Shown here piece after piece: positions 27,390-35,444 of a DNA stretch of 64,000 bases. A model generated the notes under the pieces. It searched no databases. It saw only the letters and a program-made list of their open reading frames with translations, and was not told where the DNA came from. Position 1 is the first letter of the stretch. Each line of letters begins with the position of its first letter. A program made the translations under genes and the position numbers. This DNA is from Ruminiclostridium cellobioparum subsp. termitidis CT1112 (GTDB lineage: Bacteria; Bacillota; Clostridia; Acetivibrionales; DSM-1351), in the NCBI RefSeq assembly GCF_000350485.1, contig NZ_AORV01000042.1, positions 21,450 to 85,449 on the forward strand. Direction: 5' to 3'.

Positions 27390-27989
27390 CTATTTGACGT
27401 AGTCGGTAAATAAATGTTCCTTATCCCTGCACAATAATTCCCGCAATTCAGACCTTGCCCTGCTTATACGCGATTTAACCGTTCCCACGGGAGTCTCCAG
27501 CGTTTCTGAAATTTGTTCATAGCTAAGCCCCATAAAATCCCGGAGTACAATTATCATTCTGTTTTTTTCATTCATTTTCTCCAAAGCTTCTTTTATTGCT
27601 GCCTTTTGCGCATTGGTTTCGGCAATTTTTTCAGGCTCCGGCATACTTGAAACCAACCTGTCCTTCACAGTTATATCTTCAAAGGTGGCCTGTTCCATTG
27701 ATACGGTATTTTTATTCTTATTATTTTTTCTGATAAAATCAAGGCATGTATTTGTAGCAATACGATAAATCCACGTTGAAAAGGAGGAATTACCCTTAAA
27801 ATCCTTTATGTATCTGAATGCCTTGATAAATGTCTCCTGTGCCTGCTCCAATGCATCATCAGGATTGTTCAGCATTCTGTAGCATATATTGTATACTTTG
27901 GTATAGTAGCTGCCGGAAAGTTCCTCAAATGCCTGTACATTGCCTTGCCGCGCTTTGGTCAGCAATCTATTTTCCACATCAAATCCCAT
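27390..27989 (-). CDS. ECF sigma factor (SigW-like)
   Basis: 199 residues: region 2 (about 12-80, with FKGNSSFSTWIYRIATNTCLD) and region 4 (about 130-185, with LSYEQISETLETPVGTVKSRISRARSEL). The usual DAEDLVQETF core reads DALEQAQETF here. It is followed after 20 bases by its anti-sigma factor. It has an ordinary σA-type promoter upstream (28099-28128) rather than an obvious ECF autoregulatory one. Confidence 0.9.
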   Translation of the reverse strand: MGFDVENRLLTKARQGNVQAFEELSGSYYTKVYNICYRMLNNPDDALEQAQETFIKAFRYIKDFKGNSSFSTWIYRIATNTCLDFIRKNNKNKNTVSMEQATFEDITVKDRLVSSMPEPEKIAETNAQKAAIKEALEKMNEKNRMIIVLRDFMGLSYEQISETLETPVGTVKSRISRARSELRELLCRDKEHLFTDYVK

Positions 27990-28098
27990 TTTGGTCCTAC
28001 TTTCCTCTTAGCGCCTGCTTAAGATCTCATTGCACTCGTCATTTTGGCGGATTTTGCGCCATGCTGCGTTAAATTTTTTTGCTTTTGTTACAAAAGTC

Positions 28099-28128
28099 AT
28101 TATATCATAGCCCTATGTTAAGCCGCAA
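28099..28128 (-). promoter_or_regulatory. Candidate σA promoter of the ECF sigma operon
   Basis: Minus strand TTGCGG (28128-28123), 18 bases, TATAAT (28104-28099), preceded by TATGA (extended -10 character). The rest of the 313-base gap 27990-28302 is AT-rich with no gene seen. Confidence 0.5.
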
Positions 28129-28302
28129 ACCAATAAGGTTAATTTTGGGCATTATATTTGTGAACTATTAACATTTTTTTCAACAAAATTTGCGACTTTT
28201 TTAATTATTTATTGAAAGGTATTTTATCTTTCTTATAGAATTAAATATTAAACATAATATTGTAGAATTTACATAACCATAACTTATTTAAAAGGAGTTT
28301 TT

Positions 28303-28731
28303 ATGATTAGTACTATTCTTGTGACCGATGACAATGTGCTGGACAATGCAATTCTAAGAAATTACCTGTACAAGGAACGTGTAAATATTGTCTCGGCATT
28401 AAACGGCAGGGAAGCTCTTGACATGGTGGAAAGCCGTAATGTGGATATAATCATACTTGATATGGTGATGCCTGTTTTAGACGGTCAGGGTTTTCTTGAG
28501 GAATTTTCAAAAACAACATATTACAAGGAGATTCCAATAATTGTTGCATCCGGAGTAGAGAATGATGAACTGGAGAAAATCTTTCATTATGATATCTATG
28601 ACTTCATATTAAAACCTTTGAATCATACCAATAAATTTGTTCTGATAAATAAGATAAGGAAGGCGCTGCAGTTTAGAAAAATGCTTCTGGAATTAAAAAA
28701 GCAGGATATCACTTTAGATAGTATAAAGTAA
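28303..28731 (+). CDS. Stand-alone receiver-domain response regulator
   Basis: 142 residues: D9/D10 acidic pocket, phospho-acceptor D53 in IILDMVMPVLDG, K103 in DFILKPLN, then a short helical tail (RKALQFRKMLLELKKQDI). Such a tail often leads into GGDEF, EAL or HD-GYP output domains, but here the protein stops. AAAAGGAG precedes the ATG. Its TAA stop touches the right 15-bp repeat of the murA break, so a longer original protein cut at this point cannot be excluded; the stop is, however, before the repeat. Confidence 0.85.
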   Translation: MISTILVTDDNVLDNAILRNYLYKERVNIVSALNGREALDMVESRNVDIIILDMVMPVLDGQGFLEEFSKTTYYKEIPIIVASGVENDELEKIFHYDIYDFILKPLNHTNKFVLINKIRKALQFRKMLLELKKQDITLDSIK

Positions 28732-29080
28732 CACAACCACCCGGATAGCTTATAGTAACTTTACCCTCTCTGGCCAGAAGAGGTCCCATTAGTATTATTG
28801 ACGACCGCATTTCCGAAGCGAGACTTTCGGGTACAATTGTAGAAGATATTGTTGAAGAATCAATTATAGCGACATTATCTTCTACTTTTACTTTGCATCC
28901 GATAGTCTTGAGTATATCCAGGATAACTTCCACATCGCTGAACATGGGACAATTTTTAATAATATTCTCTCCCGCATTAAGAATTGTCGCAGCCAGTATT
29001 GGCAGTACTGAATTTTTTGCACCTTCGATACCTATCTCACCTTTAAGCTTTTTACCTCCTTTTATTATTAGTTTGTTCAT
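28709..29080 (-). pseudogene. murA: murA, N-terminal part (codons 1-116)
   Basis: Begins MNKLIIKGGKKLKGEI with K22/N23 (GAKNSVLPILAA), the UDP-GlcNAc-binding pair of MurA, and R92 in EMRSS. It ends in SYPGGC with the catalytic cysteine (C116; C115 in E. coli), then runs seven foreign codons (VTLYYLK) to a stop. The C-terminal 302 codons lie at 16681-17603 on the same strand. The two parts together make exactly 418 codons. The ATG at 29080 gives the canonical start; GGAGG lies 12-16 bases upstream. As it stands it encodes only half of domain I and cannot be active. Confidence 0.93.
28732..28746. repeat. 15-bp direct repeat, right copy, at the murA break
   Basis: CACAACCACCCGGAT, same orientation as 17589-17603; distance between copies 11,143 bp. 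It encodes the PGGC loop of the N-terminal murA part. Confidence 0.9.
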
Positions 29081-29132
29081 AATAAAACACACCTCCGTTA
29101 CGCTGGGACATTATTGATGAATTTAACTGCAC
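29052..29132 (-). CDS. Possible 26-residue leader peptide overlapping murA start
   Basis: GTG start at 29132 with an excellent AAGGAGG seven bases upstream; the frame (MQLNSSIMSQRNGG...) overlaps the first murA codons in another frame and stops at 29052. Its ribosome site is better placed than that of murA, so it might couple or restrain murA translation. It could also be chance. Confidence 0.3.
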   Translation of the reverse strand: MQLNSSIMSQRNGGVFYYEQTNNKRR

Positions 29133-29419
29133 GACTTTCCCTCCTTAAAAATAAAAACACTGAAGTAAAAATTTATATTAAGAAATTATATTAAGAAATT
29201 ATTTGGTATTTTTATTACTGGAATTCAGCCCTTTATAATAAAAATCTTAACAAATAACAAAGGCGGCAAAAGCCACTTATGTTGCATCTTTATACAAATG
29301 CAGATATATGTTTCCTATGCCCCTGCAATATTATTTTATGCTTTTTACACCAAATTGTTACTAACATTGAATATGGTTTAAAATCAGCCGGTAATGAGGC
29401 TGAAAAGCCGGTTAAACCC

Positions 29420-29457
29420 ATAATAATAAAATAGGCAGCTACTTAAAAGTAACTGCC
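29420..29457 (-). terminator. Terminator of the spore-coat-like genes
   Basis: Minus strand GGCAG-t-TACTT / AAGTA-g-CTGCC hairpin (29434-29457) followed by TATTTTATTATTAT, 14 bases after the stop. The rest of 29133-29420 is AT-rich with a short tandem TTATATTAAGAAA repeat (29171-29202) and no gene. Confidence 0.65.
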
Positions 29458-29470
29458 CTTCCTATGCCGG

Positions 29471-29743
29471 TTATTGAGACATTTGAGACTGGATGCCCTT
29501 AATTTTCTGCTGCGCTGAGGATATTTCCTGCTGGCTGGCGCTTTGAACCGAATACCAGCCCTTTTGAGACATAATGTCGAAGACCTGTTTTTGTGCGTCA
29601 AATGTTTTTGTTAGAATACTCTCGGCATCATTTCTCAACATGGGACATACGCTCTCCAATATCAAATTTGTCAATGAGGATGCAGCAAGTTTGTGTTCCC
29701 CTAAAACCGATGCCATAATTTCCTTATCAGTTAAATTAGCCAT
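29471..29743 (-). CDS. CotF-like spore coat protein
   Basis: 90 residues, helical, starting MANLTDKEIMASVLGEHKLAASSL, typical of the CotF/ferritin-like spore coat family (DKxxxxDxLxxeK-type start). The C-terminal half is Ser/Gln-rich. AAAGGAGG precedes the ATG. Together with the 64-residue gene 12 bases upstream it forms a small operon ending in a terminator; expression in the mother cell is expected but no clear sporulation promoter was identified. Confidence 0.75.
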   Translation of the reverse strand: MANLTDKEIMASVLGEHKLAASSLTNLILESVCPMLRNDAESILTKTFDAQKQVFDIMSQKGWYSVQSASQQEISSAQQKIKGIQSQMSQ

Positions 29744-29755
29744 GATTTCCTCCTT

Positions 29756-29950
29756 TTACTGAGCAGCCGTATCAATATGCTTCATCAGCAGTTGTAAATT
29801 GTTCTTTTCATCACTTGCAAGCTTGTTGCACAGGTTTTTTATCTGACTGTCCTGCGCCAGCTGTGCACAGCCCTGCAAGTATTTTATATTGTCCTCGCAC
29901 ATGCTGATATTGTCCTGAATCAGCATTAACTCCTTACTTGTAAGTGGCAT
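29756..29950 (-). CDS. Small helical protein, probable spore-associated
   Basis: 64 residues, two predicted helices (LMLIQDNISMCEDNIKYLQ and AQDSQIKNLCNKLASDEKNN), ferritin-like half-bundle character, no membrane segment. AGAGGAGG precedes the ATG. It sits directly upstream of the CotF-like gene; similar short genes accompany CotF genes in clostridia. The function is inferred only from this pairing. Confidence 0.65.
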   Translation of the reverse strand: MPLTSKELMLIQDNISMCEDNIKYLQGCAQLAQDSQIKNLCNKLASDEKNNLQLLMKHIDTAAQ

Positions 29951-30051
29951 ATAAATCCTCCTCTATTCATAAAGTTTATTTAAAGTATTTTTGAACAATA
30001 TTTATTTTCCACAATTCTTACTTTCATATTCCTTTTAATTTTTTGAAGTAT

Positions 30052-30104
30052 AAAAAATGATGCACACCATACATCAGACTGTTTTCCGACATATGGTGTG
30101 CATT
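30052..30104 (-). terminator. tyrS terminator
   Basis: Perfect 12-bp stem ATGCACACCATA/TATGGTGTGCAT with a 20-base loop; on the minus strand followed by CATTTTTTAT. It begins 16 bases after the tyrS stop. Confidence 0.8.
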
Positions 30105-30118
30105 ATTTTTACCAGCTG

Positions 30119-31345
30119 CTAAACGACCTTTATTTTGACAAAGCTCTTCTTACCCTTTTGCAGCATGATTTCACCATCTGCAAGATCACCGGTCCCCACT
30201 GTATAGTCAAAGCTTGTAATCTTATTGTCATTGAGTGAAACTCCGCCCTGCTGAACTGCTCTTCTGGCCTCACTCTTTGAAGGAGTCAGTTCGGCCAGCA
30301 GCAATAAATCCGTTATCTTGATTCCCGCTTCCAGTTCGGCTGCTTTAATCTCAATGAACGGTATATTTTCGGAGTTCCCCTTACCTCCGAATATTGCTTC
30401 GGCAGCATCTTTAGCCTTAAGAGCCTCTGCCTCTCCATGTACAATTTTTGTAACTTCATAAGCCAGTATGGCTTTTGCCTGGTTGATCCCTGCATCTGTC
30501 AGCGCTCCAAGTCTTCTGACCTCATCCATGGGGAGGAAAGTCAGCAGTGCAAGACATTTTTCCACATCATTGTCACTGATGTTTCTCCAGTACTGATAGA
30601 ATTCATAAGGTGTGGTCTTTTCCGGATCCAGCCACACAGCTCCGCTTTCCGTTTTACCCATCTTCTTGCCTTCGCTGGTGGTCAGAAGTGTAAAGGTCAT
30701 GCCGTAAACGCTCTTTCCATCGGATTTCCTGACCAGTTCCAGGCCGCCAAGAATATTTGACCACTGATCGTCCCCGCCAAGTTCCATCTGGCAGTCATAT
30801 TTTCTATTCAGTACGAGGAAATCGTAGCTCTGCATCAGCATGTAGTTGAACTCAAGGAAGGTCAGCCCCTTTTCCATTCTGCTCTTGAAACATTCTGCAG
30901 TCAGCATCCTGTTTACAGAAAAATGTACTCCCACATCTCTTAAAAATTCAACATAATTGAGACCAAGCAGCCAGTCTCCGTTGTCAACCATTATTGCCCT
31001 GTCATTTGAAAAATCAATAAACCTGGAAATCTGTGTTTTAAATCTTTCAACATTATGCTGTACTATTTCCCTGGTCATCATTTTCCTCATGTCATTTTTA
31101 CCGCTGGGGTCTCCCACGAGGGCTGTTCCCCCTCCGATGAGCACAATCGGCCGGTGTCCTGCCTGCTGCATGTGAGCCATTACCATCAGCTGGAGAAAGT
31201 GTCCCACATGCAGACTGTCTGCGGTAGGGTCAAAGCCTATATAAAAAGTCACACTTTTCTCGCTCAAAAGTTTCTTAATCTCATCTTCATGGGTGACCTG
31301 AGCTATAAAGCCTCTTTCCTGCAATAAATCATAAACATTGCTCAT
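30119..31345 (-). CDS. tyrS: Tyrosyl-tRNA synthetase
   Basis: 408 residues, class I synthetase. HIGH-type motif HVGHFLQLM within [15 protein letters not shown], tyrosine pocket motifs ([25 protein letters not shown]), KMSKS-type loop KMGKTESG, and a C-terminal S4 RNA-binding domain (about 345-405, [20 protein letters not shown]). GGAGAGAAAACA precedes the ATG. It is controlled by a T-box leader with a UAC specifier. Confidence 0.97.
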   Translation of the reverse strand: MSNVYDLLQERGFIAQVTHEDEIKKLLSEKSVTFYIGFDPTADSLHVGHFLQLMVMAHMQQAGHRPIVLIGGGTALVGDPSGKNDMRKMMTREIVQHNVERFKTQISRFIDFSNDRAIMVDNGDWLLGLNYVEFLRDVGVHFSVNRMLTAECFKSRMEKGLTFLEFNYMLMQSYDFLVLNRKYDCQMELGGDDQWSNILGGLELVRKSDGKSVYGMTFTLLTTSEGKKMGKTESGAVWLDPEKTTPYEFYQYWRNISDNDVEKCLALLTFLPMDEVRRLGALTDAGINQAKAILAYEVTKIVHGEAEALKAKDAAEAIFGGKGNSENIPFIEIKAAELEAGIKITDLLLLAELTPSKSEARRAVQQGGVSLNDNKITSFDYTVGTGDLADGEIMLQKGKKSFVKIKVV

Positions 31346-31431
31346 TGTTTTCTCTCCTTCTAAACAGTATTTACCAAATTACATAAAAATATTGATATCA
31401 GGGAACGAATAAAGTTTTCAATTCCCTGACA

Positions 31432-31729
31432 ATAATAAAAGCCCTTTATCCTGTATAAGGACGAAGAGCTCGTGGTACCACCTTAATTTGCATCTATAAA
31501 ACCCGGCACGGCGGATTATAATAAGATAAGTCCACCTGGCTTTAAAGACGCCTTTGATGCTGTAACGGGCAATCCCGGCAAAAAGCAGCTCATAATCTGT
31601 AATTCACACATTCCATACAACTCAGTCTTCCCACCAGCCAGACTGCTCTCTGAACCTGTATGGACGGCTACTGGGGAACGAATTCATCGGTCCCGTAATT
31701 AATCCCGGCCTTTAAAATTATTCCTCATA
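31432..31729 (-). ncRNA. T-box riboswitch of tyrS
   Basis: Minus strand. T-box core AAGGTGGTACCACG (31484-31471), terminator hairpin around 31440-31470 followed by TTTTATTATT. Upstream, the stem I specifier region reads GTGAAT-TAC-AGATTATG, giving UAC (Tyr), as expected for tyrS. An AGCAGTCTGGCTGG stretch lies in the distal part of stem I. Confidence 0.9.
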
Positions 31730-31758
31730 ATTTTATCAACAAAAATCTAATAATGCAA
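31730..31758 (-). promoter_or_regulatory. σA promoter of tyrS
   Basis: Minus strand TTGCAT (31758-31753), 17 bases, TAAAAT (31735-31730), directly before the T-box leader. Confidence 0.6.
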
Positions 31759-31762
31759 TACA

Positions 31763-31954
31763 TTATCCTAAAAAGAATTCCTTCAGTTCCCGCTGCTGAG
31801 TATATGAAGATGCTGCTATGATATAATCGCCTTCCTGTTCCATAAGATCTGCAATTATGGAGGTGCGCCCGCCTTTCAGGAGCAGCCCATAATAACTGCC
31901 TGCATTGAATCCTTCCGAAAAAAGAGTAAAAATAATGAGCATTATAATATGCAA
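31763..31954 (-). CDS. Doubtful 63-residue reading frame, possible gene remnant
   Basis: Starts ATG at 31954, with a TATTATAATG context and no ribosome site. The sequence has a hydrophobic start and then a well-mixed soluble stretch (GRTSIIADLMEQEGDYIIAA) that looks protein-like. No family is recognised. It may be the tail of a decayed gene. It lies between the tyrS promoter and the divergent DUF421 gene. Confidence 0.25.
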   Translation of the reverse strand: MHIIMLIIFTLFSEGFNAGSYYGLLLKGGRTSIIADLMEQEGDYIIAASSYTQQRELKEFFLG

Positions 31955-32241
31955 CCAGCTATATATAATGCCCCATAGTAAAGAATACCCATTAATTATA
32001 TCACTTTAACATTAATTACATGAAACCTTAAATTACAAGGATTATCGGTGCTATGAATTATTAAAGTGTAAATTGGCTGGATATTTGTGCAAATATCTCT
32101 CTTTTTCTTCAAATAGCTAATAATATCGTACTTCTCAGGTAAAAAATTGTCAGGCTCAATACAACTAAAAAATTCAAGTATTTTTTTCGGCTATTATTAA
32201 ATAATAAACTTATCATTTCAAATGGAAAGAGGTTAATAAAA

Positions 32242-32919
32242 TTGTTAGTTGTTTTTATAAGAACTTTGGTTTTATATATTATTGTTATTATTGCAATGAG
32301 AATAATGGGAAAAAGGCAGATAGGAGAATTGCAGCCTTTTGAGCTTGCTGTTGCCATTATGATCTCTGAGCTTGCCTCTGTACCCATGCAAAATACCGGC
32401 ATTCCCCTGGTGAACGGCATCATACCCATATTGACAATGCTGGCTGCCCAAATATTTATTTCCTTTGTAGCCTTGAAAAGTACAAAAGCCAGAGAAATTA
32501 TCTGCGGCAGGCCAAGTATTCTTATTTCAGCCGGCAAAATCAATGAACAGGTATTCCGTAACGAGCTGTATACCTTGAATGATTTGCTTGAACAGCTTCG
32601 AAGCAAGGATATATATGATATCGCAGACGTGGAATATGCAATTTTGGAGACCAACGGACAATTGAGTGTGGTACCGAAGGCAGCTAAAAGAAATGTGACT
32701 CCGGAGGATTTAAATCTGTCAGTCAAGTATGAGGCACCGGCAATTGATTTGATAATCGACGGACAGCTGATAACAAAAAATTTAAAAAGGACAAACCTGG
32801 ATAAAGAGACTCTCGAGATGGAATTGAACAAAATAGGAATAAACAGGATAGGGGATGTTTTCTTTGCAAGTGTCGATTCAGACGGAAAATTATTCTGCCA
32901 GGCAAAGGAAAAAAAATAA
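32242..32919 (+). CDS. DUF421 (YetF-type) membrane protein
   Basis: 225 residues. Three membrane segments in the first 80 residues (including the typical RIMGKRQIGELQPFELAVAIMISELA motif), then a soluble two-lobed DUF421 domain (about 90-165) and a C-terminal β-rich part. Start codon TTG at 32242 with AAAGAGG upstream. The family includes spore-membrane proteins of the YetF/YrbG type; molecular role unknown. It is followed after 24 bases by the DUF4363 gene, its usual clostridial companion. Confidence 0.88.
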   Translation: MLVVFIRTLVLYIIVIIAMRIMGKRQIGELQPFELAVAIMISELASVPMQNTGIPLVNGIIPILTMLAAQIFISFVALKSTKAREIICGRPSILISAGKINEQVFRNELYTLNDLLEQLRSKDIYDIADVEYAILETNGQLSVVPKAAKRNVTPEDLNLSVKYEAPAIDLIIDGQLITKNLKRTNLDKETLEMELNKIGINRIGDVFFASVDSDGKLFCQAKEKK

Positions 32920-32943
32920 TTCCAAAGGAGTGAGCTTCACATT

Positions 32944-33336
32944 ATGAACACCAATACAAAAACAATTATCCTCATTTCCATATTATTGATAGTCATAATT
33001 CTTTCAGGTTCATTAACACTTTATTACCTTGAAAGATCGGCAGGAATCCTGGAATATTCAGTTATTTCGGCCAGTAAATCAGTCTCGGACAAACAATGGA
33101 CTTCTGCAGAAAAGCAGCTTGAGGAATTCAATAAAAACTGGGATAGGACAAAATATTACTGGGCCATGCTTGTAGACCATTTTGAAATTGATAATATTGA
33201 CGATTCCTTTACCAAAACCAAAATGTATGTGGAAAGCGAGGATTACTCCTCTGCACTGGCTGAACTGGAGGCTTTGAAGTATTATATACTGCACATACCC
33301 AAAAAGGAAAGCTTTAGTTTTGAGAATATCTTCTAA
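32944..33336 (+). CDS. DUF4363 family protein
   Basis: 130 residues: one N-terminal membrane segment (about 7-28) and an extracytoplasmic helical domain (SDKQWTSAEKQLEEFNKNWDRTK; DYSSALAELEALKYYI) typical of DUF4363. AAAGGAG precedes the ATG. Paired with the DUF421 gene; the two probably act together at the membrane, perhaps of the spore (inference). It converges with the exchanger gene, only one base apart. Confidence 0.8.
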   Translation: MNTNTKTIILISILLIVIILSGSLTLYYLERSAGILEYSVISASKSVSDKQWTSAEKQLEEFNKNWDRTKYYWAMLVDHFEIDNIDDSFTKTKMYVESEDYSSALAELEALKYYILHIPKKESFSFENIF

Positions 33337-33337
33337 A

Positions 33338-34342
33338 TTATTTAAAGCCCCTCTCTACCAGGAATATAATAAAAAAGATATAAAACAGGCCTCCTGATAA
33401 CAGCGGTATTGGACTCAGCTGCCTCTTTACCTTTATCCAGAGGAAGGTTACCAGCGCCGAGCACAGTGCAAGCAATGCACTTACCAGAGTGATGGTATCA
33501 AGTCTCCAGCATGTGGCAAGGATACCGATGGAAACAGGTATACAGCTCTGGAATACCATCGCACCTGTTATATTTCCCAGGGAAAGGGTATCCTTGCTTT
33601 TGCTGATCCATATGACACTGTTAAACTTTTCAGGCAGCTCGGTTGCTATGGGAGTTATGACTATTGACAGTGCCAGTGTTGATATTCCAAAACCCTTTGA
33701 GACCACTTCAATATTACTGACGAAAAGTTCGGCCCCCACAATGATCACTGTCAGCGCAACCATGACCTGAAGTGATATAACAAAAATATTGGCTTTTGTA
33801 TTAAAAGCCCTTGCAAAGGTGAGGTCATCAATCTCCTCATCACTGGAACGGTCACCGTTAACGGTTTTAAAAACATAGTACACATAACACCCTATTAGTA
33901 TGAAGGCCAATGCATTTTTAACCACCCCAAAAGTGATGATTGAAGCTAAAATCATTCCTGTATAAATTATAACAAAAAATGAGATATCCCTGCTTAATAT
34001 CTCAAGATTTACATTGAGTATATATCCTGTTTTACGCCTGCCGGCAAATACAACAGCACTTAAACCGGTAATGAAGAAGGCCAGTGTGGAAAGCATAAAT
34101 GGTGCACCTACAATTGCTCCGATGCCTATGTCCACAGATTCCGGGCCTTTTGAAAACAGGAGTGCAATGATGGGAATCAGCGTTTCAGGCAAGCAGGTGC
34201 CTACAGCCGAAAAAATACTGCCCACCACACCGTCTCCCACATTAAGTTTTTTACCCAGCCATTCTATTCCGTTAGTAAACAATTCACAACCGGTAAGTAT
34301 TATCCCAAGACTTAAAACAAGTATAATAATATTCTGCAGCAT
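33338..34342 (-). CDS. Sodium/calcium exchanger family membrane protein (CaCA)
   Basis: 334 residues, about ten membrane segments in two inverted halves. The two α-repeats are visible: SIFSAVGTCLPETLIPIIALLF near residue 42 and LSIVITPIATELPEKFNSVIW near 230, each with the acidic residue expected to bind the cation (E54 and the TELPE glutamate). A short cytoplasmic loop (VNGDRSSDEEIDD) separates the halves. The transported ion is not certain. GGGATGAAAA precedes the ATG. Confidence 0.88.
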   Translation of the reverse strand: MLQNIIILVLSLGIILTGCELFTNGIEWLGKKLNVGDGVVGSIFSAVGTCLPETLIPIIALLFSKGPESVDIGIGAIVGAPFMLSTLAFFITGLSAVVFAGRRKTGYILNVNLEILSRDISFFVIIYTGMILASIITFGVVKNALAFILIGCYVYYVFKTVNGDRSSDEEIDDLTFARAFNTKANIFVISLQVMVALTVIIVGAELFVSNIEVVSKGFGISTLALSIVITPIATELPEKFNSVIWISKSKDTLSLGNITGAMVFQSCIPVSIGILATCWRLDTITLVSALLALCSALVTFLWIKVKRQLSPIPLLSGGLFYIFFIIFLVERGFK

Positions 34343-34474
34343 TTTTCATCCCTATTCCCTTCAGACGTTGCCTTCGGTATTTCCGTCATTTTGCCACTGT
34401 ATACCAAACCCGTGATTTGTATCAGTTAACTTATGTGCTTGTATAATAATATGAGAGGGGCAGCCGAAATCATT

Positions 34475-34521
34475 ACAAAAATATATTCAACAATTATTTA
34501 ACTGATAATTGTTGAATATAT
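34475..34521 (-). terminator. Terminator of the polysaccharide operon
   Basis: A perfect 17-bp AT-rich inverted repeat (34481-34497 with 34505-34521, 7-base loop); the minus strand continues TTTTTG. It lies 53 bases after the reductase stop. An operator role is an alternative. Confidence 0.6.
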
Positions 34522-34574
34522 GGGAAATAAAGCAGCATGGAATTTCTATTAATATGGATTAACAGATGTGGCAG

Positions 34575-35441
34575 CTATACATTATAATGCGGATAAAAGG
34601 CTGGGTGGGCCAAAATCCAAGCCTTCATCCCGGATATCATAATTTTATAATCCGGTACCTGATAATCAAAATCATGACGGGTATTGATGAGACTTTTATC
34701 TACCAGATCATTAAAATACTTGTCTATATACACATCATTTCTATTAAAAACTTCTTTAAAGAGCAAAAGCAGCTCATATTTATTTATGCTTTGGGTCGGA
34801 ACCAAATGGTATATCCCGGACAGATCATTTATTACAGCCTGTTCCACGGCTTTTGCCAGCTCAATGGTTGTAATGCCGGTCCAAATTGCATTTACATAGC
34901 CGTTTATTTTTCCTTTGGACTTCATGAACCAATTAAAAAGTCCAATCCCGTCATAATTTATATCGGGCCCGATTATGGAGGTTCTGAACGTTAAATTACG
35001 GCCTTCACCTATCTCCCCTATGGCCTTGGTCCGGTCATAACATGAGTCTCCGTCTTTAAAGGAGTTTTCTGTATAGAAACCTGTTTTGCCTGAAAATACG
35101 CAATCGGTACTTAAATGGACAATTTTGGTGCGGGAGTCTCTAAACCGGACTTCCAAAAAGTGCGGCAGATAGGAATTCAACAAAATTGCCCTGTCCTTAA
35201 AGTCGGCGGCATTCCGGTTTAAAATACCAATACAATTTATAATGACATCGAAGTCCTCTTTATCCAGATATGCTCCAAGCTTAATAAAATCAGCCGCATC
35301 ACACAAATATGATTTTTCATTCAGCTTTTTCTTATGTGCAAGATTAAAAACATCATAGGCTCCGCTCTCTTCAAAGAAGGCAGTCATAACATGCCCTGCC
35401 ATGCCTTTGGAACCCAATACCAATATTTTTTTCCTGCCCAT
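34575..35441 (-). CDS. RmlD-like NAD(P)-dependent nucleotide-sugar reductase
   Basis: 288 residues, extended SDR. The nucleotide motif is degenerate (VLGSKGMAGHVM), followed by VIINCIG, STDCVFSGKTGFYTE and the catalytic YDRTK. It lacks the C-terminal cupin domain of CapF/FnlB. It follows a FlaA1/CapE-type dehydratase and a WecB-type 2-epimerase; this three-gene set makes UDP-N-acetyl-6-deoxy-L-hexosamines. With an RmlD-like rather than a CapF-like reductase, UDP-L-RhaNAc and, after epimerisation, UDP-L-QuiNAc are the better guess than UDP-L-FucNAc (inference). The start is 4 bases from the previous stop. Confidence 0.85.
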   Translation of the reverse strand: MGRKKILVLGSKGMAGHVMTAFFEESGAYDVFNLAHKKKLNEKSYLCDAADFIKLGAYLDKEDFDVIINCIGILNRNAADFKDRAILLNSYLPHFLEVRFRDSRTKIVHLSTDCVFSGKTGFYTENSFKDGDSCYDRTKAIGEIGEGRNLTFRTSIIGPDINYDGIGLFNWFMKSKGKINGYVNAIWTGITTIELAKAVEQAVINDLSGIYHLVPTQSINKYELLLLFKEVFNRNDVYIDKYFNDLVDKSLINTRHDFDYQVPDYKIMISGMKAWILAHPAFYPHYNV

Positions 35442-35444
35442 CTG

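Larger units (their letters stand above)
17604..28731. other. 11.1-kb segment interrupting murA
   Basis: The DNA between the two 15-bp repeats. It carries murT, gatD, aroF-type DAHP synthase (plus strand), a conserved hypothetical gene, a lytic transglycosylase, coaE, polA, anti-sigma and ECF sigma genes (minus) and a receiver gene (plus). Removing it at the repeats restores an intact murA. No integrase, resolvase or transposase is seen inside. Its contents look chromosomal rather than phage- or plasmid-like, so how it came here is unclear. Confidence 0.75.

Noticed and set aside
17604..28731. Prophage or ICE inserted into murA
   Set aside because: No integrase, capsid, conjugation, replication or toxin-antitoxin gene is present; all recognised genes are chromosomal housekeeping or regulatory types.
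16681..29080. The two murA parts as independent paralogues
   Set aside because: Neither is complete; they do not overlap beyond the 15-bp core, join in frame, and sum to the exact family length, so one interrupted gene is far more likely.
32109..32831. 240-codon minus-strand frame opposite the DUF421 gene
   Set aside because: The DUF421 family match on the plus strand is clear and its operon partner follows; the antisense frame has no recognisable features.
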